Positions 1-7,687 of a stretch of 26,885 bases of DNA are shown piece by piece. The first letter of the stretch is position 1, and the number at the start of each line of letters is the position of its first letter. The translations under genes and the position numbers were made by a program. The stretch is taken from positions 1 to 26,885 of the forward strand of contig CAYUIZ010000032.1 of assembly GCA_964444885.1 (NCBI GenBank), read 5' to 3'. This DNA comes from CAYRGQ01 sp964444885 (GTDB lineage: Bacteria > Bacteroidota > Bacteroidia > Sphingobacteriales > Sphingobacteriaceae). The notes under the pieces were generated by a model. That model saw nothing but the letters and a program-made list of their open reading frames with translations. It was not told the origin of the DNA and did no database searches.

Positions 1-2
1 GG

Positions 3-902
3 GAAAACCTTGAACTGCAGTCAAATGGAGCTTTTCTGAATAATCGAACTCAGGTTACTAATACGAATCTAATCAATTACGCCAACCTGCATACTCATGG
101 GATTGATGCTCAAATCACCTCTCGGAACTTGCAAGGTAGAATACGTTGGCGGAGCAGCTTGCTGATCAATTACGTCCGCAATGAGATTACGCATTTCAAC
201 ACCGGGGAACAGACGACCTTCAGCGCATGGTTTGCGGGAACGCCACCACCGGTGATTGGGGTAAGCAGGGATGTCGTATATGCCCTGCCGTGGTATGGAC
301 TAGACCATGAAACAGGCTATCCAGTGGTTTATCTGGACGGTGAGGCGAGCATGGACTATCAAACCTACTACAATAGTCGTACTGTGGAGGATTTGGTCAT
401 AGCTGGGGTAAGGATACCACCTTTCCATGGCTCATTACGGAATACGCTGGAGTGGAAGGGTTTCTCACTCGACTTCCTCATAGCTTGGCGGACAGGACAC
501 GTATTCCGTAGGGCGTCGATGAACTCTCGGAATGAGTTTAATGCTATTTACCACTTGGACTATTTCAAGCGATGGCAACGGCCCGGAGACGAGCAGCATA
601 CTAATGTTCCTGCGTACAGAGAGATAGGGCATTCTATACCATTATCTGGGCCGGTTTACAATAGTTCCGAAGCACTTATCACGCGGGGCGACCATATCCG
701 GTTACAAGATATGAATTTCAACTACTTAATATCGGGAAAGCAGTTGGGAAGGGGGCCTATCCAAAACATCCGGATATATGCCTACGCCCGCAACCTAGGT
801 ATCCTATGGCGGGCCAATCGTAATAAGATCGACCCGGACTACCCCGGTGAGAGCTTCACTGCGCCCAAGACATTAGCGCTAGGATTAAAACTGGATTTTT
901 AA
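3..902 (+). CDS. SusC/RagA-like TonB-dependent outer-membrane receptor, C-terminal part only
   Basis: The frame is open from the first bases of the window, so the N-terminal signal, carboxypeptidase-like domain and plug lie upstream of it. About 299 residues of the C-terminal beta-barrel are visible. They have alternating aromatic strands and end in LALGLKLDF, a terminal-Phe strand typical of outer-membrane barrel proteins. In this family the protein forms a TonB-powered channel for glycans or other nutrients, capped by a SusD lipoprotein. A SusD-like gene follows 53 bp downstream, which supports the call. An internal ATG at 129 is not the true start, because barrel-like coding sequence continues upstream of it. 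The substrate is unknown. Confidence 0.9.
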   Translation, partial: ENLELQSNGAFLNNRTQVTNTNLINYANLHTHGIDAQITSRNLQGRIRWRSSLLINYVRNEITHFNTGEQTTFSAWFAGTPPPVIGVSRDVVYALPWYGLDHETGYPVVYLDGEASMDYQTYYNSRTVEDLVIAGVRIPPFHGSLRNTLEWKGFSLDFLIAWRTGHVFRRASMNSRNEFNAIYHLDYFKRWQRPGDEQHTNVPAYREIGHSIPLSGPVYNSSEALITRGDHIRLQDMNFNYLISGKQLGRGPIQNIRIYAYARNLGILWRANRNKIDPDYPGESFTAPKTLALGLKLDF

Positions 903-955
903 GGCCAGGGATGATAAACTAAGGGTTGATTGCTCGCCACTAAAACTATTCAAAA

Positions 956-2326
956 ATGAAAACATTACTCTATTTTATCTTCGTCGTCGCGCTGTATGCG
1001 TTCTCTTCCTGCGGAAAGGAATTCCTCGACATTAAAAGAAATGCCAATCAAGTAGTACCACAGACCATAGCGGACTACCAAGCAATATTGGATTGGAATG
1101 CGGTTATGAACCGAACAGCTTCTTTCACATTAGCATGCCTCGGTACGGATGAGTATTATATCACGGACGCGGTATGGAATTCTATATCGGGCGCCAATAT
1201 TTATCAGAAAAACGGATATATATGGGCAGAAGATGTGTACGAAAGTTCAGAAGCCCCCGATTGGAATAATGCCTATCAGCGCATACTATATGCAAACATG
1301 GCCTTAGATGTGGAGAAAATCACACCCTCCGCAGAAGAGCAGGAGGCATGGAATACTGTGAAAGGACAGGCGCTTTTTCATCGCGCCTGGGCATTTTACC
1401 AGTTAGCGCAAAGCTTTTGCAAACCATATAATGAAAATACTGCCGATACCGACTTAGGTATACCTATCAAGCTGGAGTATGACGTGTCGGTTAACGTAAG
1501 GAGGGCAACACTTCGTGAAACCTACGATCGAATCTTGACCGACTTGCATGAGGCATTATCCCTGTTGCCCCAAGTTGTCCTAACGAATTTCAAGCCATCG
1601 AAAGCAGCGGCAAACGCATTGTTAAGTCGTGTTTACCTAGAAACGGGCGATTATGGCCTTTGCCTACAGCATGCAACTAATGTCCTGGGGGATGTAGATG
1701 GCTTGTTGGATTACAATACGTTAGACTTGACGCAATATTTGGCATTCTCAAACTATCTCAATGGCGAAGGTAATCCTGAAGTTATATTCTATAACCACAC
1801 GGCTTCTGGCACCGCGCTGGGAATAACACGTTTGTTAGTGGACACAGCACTTTATGCGATGTATGATGATACGGACTTAAGAAAAAGGGTGTATTTCGAT
1901 GACGCATACCAGTATACTGGTAGATATAGTGGTGGGAGTAATCTGTTCACTGGCTTAGCGGTAGACGAGATACTTCTCAATCGGGCTGAATGCCTAGTTC
2001 GTCTAGGTAGTTATAGCGATGCGTTGGCGGATATCAATAAATTGCTTATTCACAGATACGAAACGGGAACCTTTAAGCAAATAATCGAAAGTAACCCACG
2101 TCGACTGCTGAACATGGTATTAACGGAAAGACGTAAAGAGCTTTATATGCGGGGTACGCGATGGATGGACCTTCGACGCCTAAATCAGTACCCGGACTTT
2201 GCCACGACCTTGGTACGGGATATTAATGACTCGCGGTACGAATTGCCCCCTGGGGACGACCGGTGGGTATGGCCTATACCTGACAATGAGGTTATATTAA
2301 ACGGATTACGACAGAACCCGAGATGA
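956..2326 (+). CDS. SusD/RagB-like outer-membrane nutrient-binding lipoprotein
   Basis: This 456-residue protein starts with a lipoprotein signal peptide: MKTLLYFIF, a hydrophobic stretch and the lipobox FSSC, with Cys19 as the lipidated residue. KEFLDIKRN follows, the usual SusD-type N-terminus after lipidation. The middle is helical with TPR-like segments (FHRAWAFYQLAQ; ALLSRVYLETGDY). The C-terminal part carries ERRKELYMRGTRWMDLRRLN and ends near WPIPDNEVILNGLRQN, both hallmarks of RagB/SusD proteins. It would sit on the outer leaflet as the lid of the SusC-like channel encoded just upstream. The predicted operator of the second SusCD locus is absent here, so this pair is probably regulated separately. 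The ligand cannot be inferred. Confidence 0.93.
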   Translation: MKTLLYFIFVVALYAFSSCGKEFLDIKRNANQVVPQTIADYQAILDWNAVMNRTASFTLACLGTDEYYITDAVWNSISGANIYQKNGYIWAEDVYESSEAPDWNNAYQRILYANMALDVEKITPSAEEQEAWNTVKGQALFHRAWAFYQLAQSFCKPYNENTADTDLGIPIKLEYDVSVNVRRATLRETYDRILTDLHEALSLLPQVVLTNFKPSKAAANALLSRVYLETGDYGLCLQHATNVLGDVDGLLDYNTLDLTQYLAFSNYLNGEGNPEVIFYNHTASGTALGITRLLVDTALYAMYDDTDLRKRVYFDDAYQYTGRYSGGSNLFTGLAVDEILLNRAECLVRLGSYSDALADINKLLIHRYETGTFKQIIESNPRRLLNMVLTERRKELYMRGTRWMDLRRLNQYPDFATTLVRDINDSRYELPPGDDRWVWPIPDNEVILNGLRQNPR

Positions 2327-2335
2327 AACCAAAAA

Positions 2336-2366
2336 GCCATGGCGGATAAGTTTCTTCCGCCATGGC
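2336..2366 (-). terminator. Rho-independent terminator for the minus-strand mauE-like operon
   Basis: A perfect 11-bp inverted repeat (GCCATGGCGGA / TCCGCCATGGC) encloses a 9-nt loop. Read on the minus strand, the stem is followed directly by TTTTTGG and then TTTC, a reasonable U-tract. On the plus strand no T-run follows. It lies about 50 bp past the stop of the small minus-strand gene at 2419 and just past the plus-strand SusD stop. It could therefore also protect the 3' end of the convergent SusD mRNA. Confidence 0.6.
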
Positions 2367-2418
2367 CCATATGATGGCACGTTGCCTAATTAAATTACAC
2401 CTTGATTAGGATTGTATT

Positions 2419-2763
2419 CTAGTCAAAAAAACGACTCTCCAATATCTCAATCAAACCCAGGTTGTCCAACGAATCCGCCTCAGCAACAGTTGTTGGCACC
2501 TCATTGTGTGATTTCATATCAATTTGGATTGCACAGATTGTTCCGTCCTCTTCATCGCAAGGAAAAACAGGTTCCTCATCCAGTGCGCCTTCGATCCCTT
2601 GGTTTTCTGGGTTATCATGTTCTTCTTCGTCATCGATAATAGTCACCTCATACCATTCAGCTTGTCGCATTTCGGTCGTTGCGGTGAATCCTACCGCCAC
2701 AAAAAACGCCAGCAGTAACACGGCTACGCCGGTGACATCGAGTTTTTTAAATAATGTTTTCAT
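2419..2763 (-). CDS. Small membrane-anchored acidic protein, DUF6520-like
   Basis: I chose the ATG at 2763 (MKTLFKKLDV), giving 114 residues. A longer frame from 2796 would put eleven unusual residues before a normal signal/anchor. After the basic N-terminus comes one hydrophobic segment (VAVLLLAFFVAVGFTA). A very acidic linker follows (DDEEEHDNPEN), then a C-terminal part with two cysteines (PCDEEDGTICAI). This architecture, and its position after a MauE/DoxX-like gene on the same strand, resembles the short DUF6520 proteins common in Sphingobacteria. The match is from memory and the function of that family is not established. It is likely exported or anchored, possibly exposing its Cys pair to the periplasm, and is probably co-transcribed with the gene at 2915-3385. 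Confidence 0.55.
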   Translation of the reverse strand: MKTLFKKLDVTGVAVLLLAFFVAVGFTATTEMRQAEWYEVTIIDDEEEHDNPENQGIEGALDEEPVFPCDEEDGTICAIQIDMKSHNEVPTTVAEADSLDNLGLIEILESRFFD

Positions 2764-2914
2764 AATTGAAACGTATTTAAAGGTTAGCGTGCGCACGATT
2801 TACCCAGGCCCGTGTACATGGCCTGCTGGCGAACCGCCCCTTATTGCTTGTGGTCGCCAGGCTACTCCAAAAATGTAGGTGTGCGGGGGAAGCGGGCACC
2901 CCGCTAGTTCGTTT

Positions 2915-3385
2915 TCATCTCTTACCCATGCTCACCTCCTTCCTGCGGGCATCGGGGTTCGCGAAATCCCCGTGCCGGCTTCTATGGGCCAGTACCATCG
3001 CGATGCATCCAAGGATGACAAAAAAGCTATTGAATAGTAAGTGTTCCGCATGCCCCATGCCGCTGAGTATGCCCCCGCAGGCACAGGGGATGGCGCCAAA
3101 GGCACGGCTTAGCACCAGTGCCAAGTACGCCGTAAGAAGTGAAATCAAAGCGAGGGAAGCCCGCAACCCCCATAGTCGCAGCCGAGGAATCAGTAACAAA
3201 GCGACGATGCCAAGCTCGAGCAACGGGACCAGCCAAAACAGGATGTCGCCCATTCCGTCGGGGAACGGTTGCTTGTGCATCTCCGCCCGGCTAGTGTTCC
3301 AGTTGATGAGTTTTATGCTCCCTGCATATCCCCAAAGGGCGGTGAATGCGTAGGCGATTAATCGTATGGTTCGGGCGTTGTTCAT
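2915..3385 (-). CDS. MauE/DoxX-family redox-associated integral membrane protein
   Basis: This 156-residue protein has four hydrophobic segments (roughly residues 6-24, 48-67, 73-94 and 115-135). The diagnostic motif is IPCACGG, with Cys101 and Cys103, followed by GMGHAEHLLFN. That combination is seen in MauE-like proteins of Bacteroidota. MauE relatives are inner-membrane proteins linked to disulfide handling or maturation of periplasmic redox enzymes; the precise role here is inferred. The C-terminus is basic (ARRKEVSMGKR), presumably cytoplasmic. The small acidic protein gene lies downstream on the same strand with a gap of about 150 bp, and a hairpin-rich leader lies upstream. No thioredoxin-like partner gene is visible nearby, which is unusual if it works in a relay. 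Confidence 0.75.
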   Translation of the reverse strand: MNNARTIRLIAYAFTALWGYAGSIKLINWNTSRAEMHKQPFPDGMGDILFWLVPLLELGIVALLLIPRLRLWGLRASLALISLLTAYLALVLSRAFGAIPCACGGILSGMGHAEHLLFNSFFVILGCIAMVLAHRSRHGDFANPDARRKEVSMGKR

Positions 3386-3447
3386 CGTGCTTTGTTTTTA
3401 TGTCTCAAAATCCATAAAAGCAAAAAACGGGAAAAAACAACCCGCCT

Positions 3448-3480
3448 ACAGTTCACTATTGAACTGTTTGTAAATAGTGA
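3448..3480 (-). promoter_or_regulatory. Two mutually exclusive hairpins in the leader of the mauE-like gene
   Basis: The 220-bp gap upstream of the minus-strand MauE-like gene holds two overlapping inverted repeats. ACAGTTCA (3448-3455) can pair with TGAACTGT (3460-3467) around a 4-nt loop. TCACTATT (3453-3460) can instead pair with AATAGTGA (3473-3480). They share bases, so only one can form at a time. This could be a regulator-binding site or a folding switch in the 5' leader. No transcription start is known. Confidence 0.35.
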
Positions 3481-3609
3481 GGCAGTCCAGTCCGATTGTG
3501 CGGGGGAGTTAGGCTTGTCCGGCACGCATTGATTTGCCCGAGCCTTAGCAGGGAGATGTTTTGAGCGACTGGGGCATTTGGAGACCTGCGCCCCTGTCAG
3601 TTGCGCGGC

Positions 3610-4185
3610 CTAGTCGATATCCAGGTCATGCTTATGGAGGAGCCCGCGGAGGTTGAGGGCTGAAAACCGGGTTTTTTTCATTTTGTTCCGCTCGGGGTCT
3701 ATGCTATAATTTATCGCCGTCCTCAAATCCGCTTTATCGAGGATGGTGTTTTCAAAGTTGGCAGCAGACAAGTCGCACTCCAGGAATTGTGCGCCGGTCA
3801 GGTCTGCTTCGGCAAATTCCACCTCTTTCAATGTACAATGTTTGAAGGCTGTTTTCCTGAGCTTGGCCCCATGGAAATTGCTATAGTCCAAATGGCAATT
3901 GGCAAAAGTTGCGGAGAAAGCAAACGGGTTGCATTGCGTGAACGCCATGCCCAGCATTTTGCACCCCACGAATACCGCGTCCCTAAACCCAGCGCCTTCA
4001 ATATCCGCCATCGAAAAATTACATTCGACAAAGGTGCAGTGTTCAAAATCGATCCCCTTTAAGTCGCTCTTGCCGAAGTCGCATTTGGCAAATTCACAGT
4101 GGATAAACTCACGGTTCCGCAGTTGTTTTCCGGCGTAATCAATCGCTGAAAACTGTTTGTCTTGGTGGGTGATGGTTTCTTCCAT
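3610..4185 (-). CDS. Pentapeptide-repeat protein
   Basis: The ATG at 4185 (MEETITHQDKQF) gives 191 residues; an upstream ATG would add ten residues with no family character. From about residue 20 to 155 the sequence is a run of five-residue repeats of the form A(D/N)LXX or CXFXX. Examples are EFIHCEFAKCDFGKSDLKG and LTGAQFLECDLSAANFENT, predicted to fold as a right-handed beta-helix. It ends with SIDPERNKMKKTRFSALNLRGLLHKHDLDI, a tail I associate with Bacteroidota relatives of Qnr/McbG-type proteins. Those proteins can protect DNA gyrase by mimicking DNA, but activity cannot be predicted from the repeat fold alone. No signal peptide is seen, so it is probably cytoplasmic. No operon partner is evident. 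Confidence 0.88.
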   Translation of the reverse strand: MEETITHQDKQFSAIDYAGKQLRNREFIHCEFAKCDFGKSDLKGIDFEHCTFVECNFSMADIEGAGFRDAVFVGCKMLGMAFTQCNPFAFSATFANCHLDYSNFHGAKLRKTAFKHCTLKEVEFAEADLTGAQFLECDLSAANFENTILDKADLRTAINYSIDPERNKMKKTRFSALNLRGLLHKHDLDID

Positions 4186-4268
4186 ATTCGTATCATTGGG
4201 AAGCAAAACTACCAAAAAAGACGCAAGGAAAAGCGATTCGCCTGAGGTGGGGCAGGCTCCTCCCTATC

Positions 4269-4305
4269 GCTGCCGCGTGCGTGCATTATTGCGCGCAGCG
4301 GCAGC
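4269..4305. repeat. Inverted repeat between pentapeptide-repeat and Crp-like genes
   Basis: GCTGCCGC (4269-4276) pairs with GCGGCAGC (4298-4305). The 21-nt spacer itself contains GC-rich complementary pieces (GTGCG and GCGCGC), so a longer imperfect stem-loop is possible. No T-run follows on either strand. It lies in the short intergenic region upstream of the minus-strand pentapeptide gene, and the role is unknown. Confidence 0.35.
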
Positions 4306-4397
4306 GCCTGCCTGTTGCTCTCGCTTCGAACTGTTGGGAAAAACCAATTATTGCCGCCCGCTAAGCAGACGCAGTTTGCCGCAACGATTTAGCGGTT

Positions 4398-4423
4398 GGG
4401 CGCCTCAGCGCCCTCCTTTTTTT
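4398..4423 (+). terminator. Terminator-like hairpin overlapping the 3' end of the Crp-like gene
   Basis: GGGCGC CTCA GCGCCC is followed by TCC and seven Ts on the plus strand, the form of an intrinsic terminator. It overlaps the last codons of the minus-strand Crp-like gene, whose TGA stop lies in the loop. No plus-strand gene ends here, so it would act only on antisense or read-through transcripts. It may be chance, since the gene ends in AAA AAA GGA GGG. Confidence 0.3.
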
Positions 4424-4989
4424 AACCATTCTTTGCGGACATGGAAAAGCCGGGTCCGGCCCACGTTGATAAAATCCGCTTGTTGCTCCGGGTCAGTCAG
4501 CGGGCCGAGCTGGGGGAAGGATGCCATAAATGCGGCGTACCGGCCATAGGCCGTGGCGTGTTGCAGTACTTCTCGCAACCGCTCACTGCGGTCGATATGG
4601 TGTTGCTTGAGGATATGCAGCAGTTCGCTGACCTCGGCAAATCGTTCCTTGGCCTCGCGCATGCGCAGGGCGGGGATGCGCAGGATGATGCTTTCCCGCA
4701 AAAACTGGATGTAATGCCCGGATTTTCTCGGTGTGTACAAATGCCGTACCCCGGCAAACCCCTGCATGGGCAGGGCAAACCAATGGATGCGGCGGCGCGC
4801 AGTTTGGTCGAGCGCGTAACCGCAGGCGAGCCCCTCCAGCACCATGCACCAGTAAGGCATGCGCTCGTCGGGGCGCATGAAGAAGTCGCCCTTGGCGTAG
4901 CGCCGTACCTCTCCATGCTCGGCTAGGTAGGCTACGGCCTGGTCGGGCAGGAGTATATGGCGGCGGTAGTAGGCAAAAAATCGTTCCAT
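4405..4989 (-). CDS. Crp/Fnr-like regulator with a cyclic-nucleotide-binding-type domain and degenerate HTH
   Basis: The protein has 194 residues, the usual length of the short Bacteroidota Crp-like family. The N-terminal half fits the cNMP-binding beta-roll: LLPDQAVAYLAEHGEVRRYAKGDFFMRPDERMPYWCMVLEGLACGY, followed by FALPMQGF and HYIQFLRESIILRIP. A helical dimerisation segment follows (REAKERFAEVSELLHILKQHHID). In relatives the C-terminus is a clear helix-turn-helix of the type IASYLGITPxxLSRIRK. Here the matching region reads QADFINVGRTRLFHVRKEW, so the DNA-binding helix is strongly diverged. Ligand and targets are unknown. It stands alone on the minus strand, divergent from the acyltransferase operon to its right, and could regulate itself or that operon. 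Confidence 0.72.
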   Translation of the reverse strand: MERFFAYYRRHILLPDQAVAYLAEHGEVRRYAKGDFFMRPDERMPYWCMVLEGLACGYALDQTARRRIHWFALPMQGFAGVRHLYTPRKSGHYIQFLRESIILRIPALRMREAKERFAEVSELLHILKQHHIDRSERLREVLQHATAYGRYAAFMASFPQLGPLTDPEQQADFINVGRTRLFHVRKEWLKKGGR

Positions 4990-5362
4990 CGCGTAGCCGT
5001 ATGTGCCTCCTCGGGGAGGCGGTTAGTTGAAGTGGAAAACGGGAGGTTGTGAAAATCGCCCAGTTTCGGGGATCGAATATGCAAATTCAACAGGTTACTT
5101 CCGCGGTGTCCGGCTATAAGGCAACTACCTCAGGTTGAACGCTTATTTGCTAGGGGTGAACCTTGATTTGGGGGCAAATCCCGGGGCAAGGCACACTTTG
5201 TGGCAATTAAACGGCATTACGCCGGGTGTTTTCTTGCTGCCTCCATTTTTCTTGCAGTTTAGCTCTTCGGTTACCGAAAAACTTCGCAGGCCTATTTTGA
5301 AGTCGGAACTGCCCGGTCCGCGTCCGGGCGCTATGGTTTAACCCGTTCAAACACATTTGAAA
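4990..5362. other. Gene-free intergenic region with several inverted repeats
   Basis: I find no convincing gene here. It lies between the divergent Crp-like gene and the small ORF at 5363, so it should hold promoters for both, but I found no good TAnnTTTG element. Visible symmetric sites are GCCTCC/GGAGGC near 5006-5021, GATTTG gggg CAAATC at 5165-5180, and GCCCGG/CCGGGC at 5311-5329. An open frame at 5135-5341 starts with TTG, has no family character and is not called. The GATTTG palindrome is the best candidate for a regulator-binding site. Confidence 0.4.
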
Positions 5363-5582
5363 ATGGAACATCTCATGTTTTTGGAACTGATCGACGTACT
5401 CTCGACCGCTCCCCTGACACTGGAGCAACTATCCGCTGAGTACGCCATCTTCCCGAAAGAGCAAAAGTGCAGCCGCTCGATTTAAGGCGGCACTGGAGGC
5501 GGCGATTGCCCGCCGCTTCCTTTTCTTTGCTTTCCTACTTGCACGAACGGGCCGAAACACCCTAACCCATGAACACACATGA
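5363..5582 (+). pseudogene. Small helical ORF, apparently frameshifted, ahead of the acyltransferase gene
   Basis: From ATG 5363 the frame reads MEHLMFLELIDVLSTAPLTL, EQLSAEYAIFPKEQ, then KCSRSI and stop at 5485 (40 residues). Around 5455-5470 the coding character passes to another frame, which reads SKSAAARFKAALEAAIARRF and then LFFAFLL, ending at a TGA at 5580-5582. Joined by one shift, the two halves give about 72 residues of continuous amphipathic helix. The joined frame would overlap the next gene's start at 5569 by 14 bp, as in translational coupling. The family is not recognised. It could be a small regulator, a peptide precursor, a short intact gene, or a sequencing error in a small gene. 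Confidence 0.35.
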
Positions 5583-6534
5583 ACAACCCGGGAATCGGCC
5601 AACAATGCCGGCAGGCATGCACGCGCGCCACTTTGCGTTTTACAGTGCCAACCTGCAAAAATTGTTGCCAGAATTACCCTATGCACAACACGAAAAACTA
5701 TTTGAAGAAACCGTAGGTTGCCTGCAACGCGCCTGCAACGATGCGTTGCACCAGGTTTGGCTCGATACGCAAAAATTTGACGGGTTGCAGGCGTTGCTTG
5801 CCGCGACGCCCGGCATTATCGCCACCTACCACACCGGCCCTTACCGCTTGTTGCCGATGTGGCTGGCCAAGCAGGGGGTGCCGCTCACGCTGCTGGTATC
5901 GGCTGACGTCGAGGCAAGCGAGGGAACGGGTTATCACGCCTGGTATAGCGATATCGGCAAAGGCGCAAGCGAAGAGGGGTTCGCCATACTGGAAGCCGAA
6001 GACCCGTTGGTCGTCCGCAAGATGGCACGCGCCCTCGCTAAGGGCCACTTCCTGCTGGTATATGTGGACGGAAACACCGGGAGCGGGGAGGCCCGCAGCG
6101 AATCGGCCATTGATTTCCTGGCGCATCGCATCCGAATTCGGCCAGGAACTGCGTATGTCGCCCACTTAGCCAAGGTGCTCATTTACCCCGTGGCATCCTT
6201 GTATGGCAAAGGGGGCTTGCCATCCTTTCGGTCATTTCCCCCGATCGTGCCGGCCGGCGCCCAGCGCGAAACGTGGTCGGCCGACGCAACGCGCCGCGTG
6301 TATGCCTGCCTGGCGTCGGTGTTGAGGGAAAACCCGGGGCAGTGGGAAGGCTGGCTATACGTCCACGGCGATATCGTCATCGAAGAGGAAGCGGCGCGCA
6401 TGGGCTTGTTTCGCCTCTTCTTGCCTTTTAAGGCAAACGGGCAGGGATTCCTCCTCGATAAGGAGACGTACACCGCTTACCCGTTGCCTGAAAAGCTGCA
6501 TGCTTGGCTGGCGGACAAAGTTTTTCTACCTTAG
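5569..6534 (+). CDS. LpxL/HtrB-like lysophospholipid acyltransferase-fold protein
   Basis: The protein has 321 residues. The core fits the lipid A/lysophospholipid acyltransferase layout. A helical N-terminus ends in GLQALLAATPGIIATYHTGPYRLLPMWLAKQG, where His88 takes the place of the catalytic His. A strand with LVSADV and then HFLLVYVDGNTGSG correspond to later core strands, followed by a basic stretch (HRIRIRPGTAYVAHLAKVLIYPV). In classical members the motif is HX4(D/E). Here the residue five after His88 is Arg93, so the acid is missing or supplied elsewhere. No signal peptide is seen; members act at the inner membrane on acyl donors. It is the first intact gene of a plus-strand set with a histidine kinase (31-bp gap) and a LytTR regulator. 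The fold call is moderate and the substrate is unknown. Confidence 0.55.
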   Translation: MNTHEQPGNRPTMPAGMHARHFAFYSANLQKLLPELPYAQHEKLFEETVGCLQRACNDALHQVWLDTQKFDGLQALLAATPGIIATYHTGPYRLLPMWLAKQGVPLTLLVSADVEASEGTGYHAWYSDIGKGASEEGFAILEAEDPLVVRKMARALAKGHFLLVYVDGNTGSGEARSESAIDFLAHRIRIRPGTAYVAHLAKVLIYPVASLYGKGGLPSFRSFPPIVPAGAQRETWSADATRRVYACLASVLRENPGQWEGWLYVHGDIVIEEEAARMGLFRLFLPFKANGQGFLLDKETYTAYPLPEKLHAWLADKVFLP

Positions 6535-6565
6535 CTTGCGCTAGCTTCTTACCAAATCTACCGTT

Positions 6566-7642
6566 ATGAATGTAGCCAACTTCCCGAATTGGCGACGTCG
6601 ACACCAATTTGCCTTAATTGTGGCGTGCTGGGTATTGTTCAGCGCCTACTACTATGCAAAGAACCAATTCGAGATGCCCCCATTGGACATACTCGAACTG
6701 CTCGGTTCGTTGCCGGTCTTCGCCTTGGCCGCCCATGGTACCTTCTTTTTCCTGAACCGTTACTTTGCCAAGGGCAAATTTGCGCCCGGCCTGATGGGGC
6801 TGGCCACATGGTATGCAACGGTCTTTCTCGTCGCCCATCTGATGGTCAACCTCATCAACCCTCTTTTGCCCCAGCCCTTCCTCGACGGGGAGCGGATACC
6901 GGTTACCAACCGTTATTTCCTCAATTCGACGATCACGGCCATTGTTAATTTTTCGGTGCTTGGCTTTGTATTCTTCCTGGTGTACCGCGTGGTGTCGCAC
7001 GCGAACGCGATGCGCGTGGAGGCCGAGGAGAAGCTGGCGGCCTTGCAACGGCAGGCCGAGGCCGAGGCCGAAAAGAGGCGCTACGAATACTTGGCGCTGG
7101 CGGATCAGGTATCCCCGCATTTTATCCTCAATATGCTGCTGTTTTGGGAGGCGAGGGTCGCCAAGCACGAGCGTCAGGTGGCCTCGTCCATGCAACGGCT
7201 ATACGGGTTGTTGCTGTACCAAGCTAGGGCGCGGGAAGCTGGGCGCGAGGTGGTGCCGCTGAGCGAGGAGGTTACGCAGATGGAGGCGTATCTAGCCCTC
7301 GTTAAAAGCGCCCATGCCGGCTTTTGCGCCGAATTCGACCTTGATGGCGACATGTCCGGCTATACGATTCCGCCAACGACGTTGCTTGAGTTTGCGGAAA
7401 ACGCCCGCAAGCACGGGGATACAGACGCCGGCCACCCGGTCCAGATCAGGCTGTCGATCCAAGATTTCGCGATGACATTCAGTTGCCGCAACCGGGTGAA
7501 AAAGGCAAAGGCGCGAGACTCCCATGGGATCGGCCTCGCTAATGCCAAGCGGCGCCTTAGCCTTCAGTATGGGGAGGGTTGCCAGTTAGCCACAACGGAA
7601 AAGGACGGCTTCTTTATGCTGGAGCTTTCCATCGCCTATTGA
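6566..7642 (+). CDS. LytS-type sensor histidine kinase (His_kinase family)
   Basis: The protein has 358 residues. Four hydrophobic segments (roughly 15-31, 42-62, 73-96 and 121-143) form a membrane sensor with little periplasmic sequence. A charged coiled coil follows (about 146-175, rich in EAEEKLAALQRQAEAEAEKR). The H-box is DQVSPHFILNML with His185 as phosphoacceptor; the family usually has NPHFLFN. The ATP-binding region has the N-box FAENARKHG (Asn279) and the G-box HGIGLANAKRRL (about 320-331). The cognate response regulator starts 45 bp downstream, and an acyltransferase-fold gene lies 31 bp upstream. This suggests the kinase senses something made by, or altering, the membrane; that is inference. 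No frameshift is seen. Confidence 0.92.
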   Translation: MNVANFPNWRRRHQFALIVACWVLFSAYYYAKNQFEMPPLDILELLGSLPVFALAAHGTFFFLNRYFAKGKFAPGLMGLATWYATVFLVAHLMVNLINPLLPQPFLDGERIPVTNRYFLNSTITAIVNFSVLGFVFFLVYRVVSHANAMRVEAEEKLAALQRQAEAEAEKRRYEYLALADQVSPHFILNMLLFWEARVAKHERQVASSMQRLYGLLLYQARAREAGREVVPLSEEVTQMEAYLALVKSAHAGFCAEFDLDGDMSGYTIPPTTLLEFAENARKHGDTDAGHPVQIRLSIQDFAMTFSCRNRVKKAKARDSHGIGLANAKRRLSLQYGEGCQLATTEKDGFFMLELSIAY

Positions 7643-7687
7643 TGCCTAGGCCGGCCAATAGCCACCGAGAATTAAAACCCATGAAAT

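Noticed and set aside
5135..5341. 68-residue frame starting with TTG
   Set aside because: It has no family character, a weak start and Pro/Gly-rich composition, and overlaps inverted repeats in an intergenic region.
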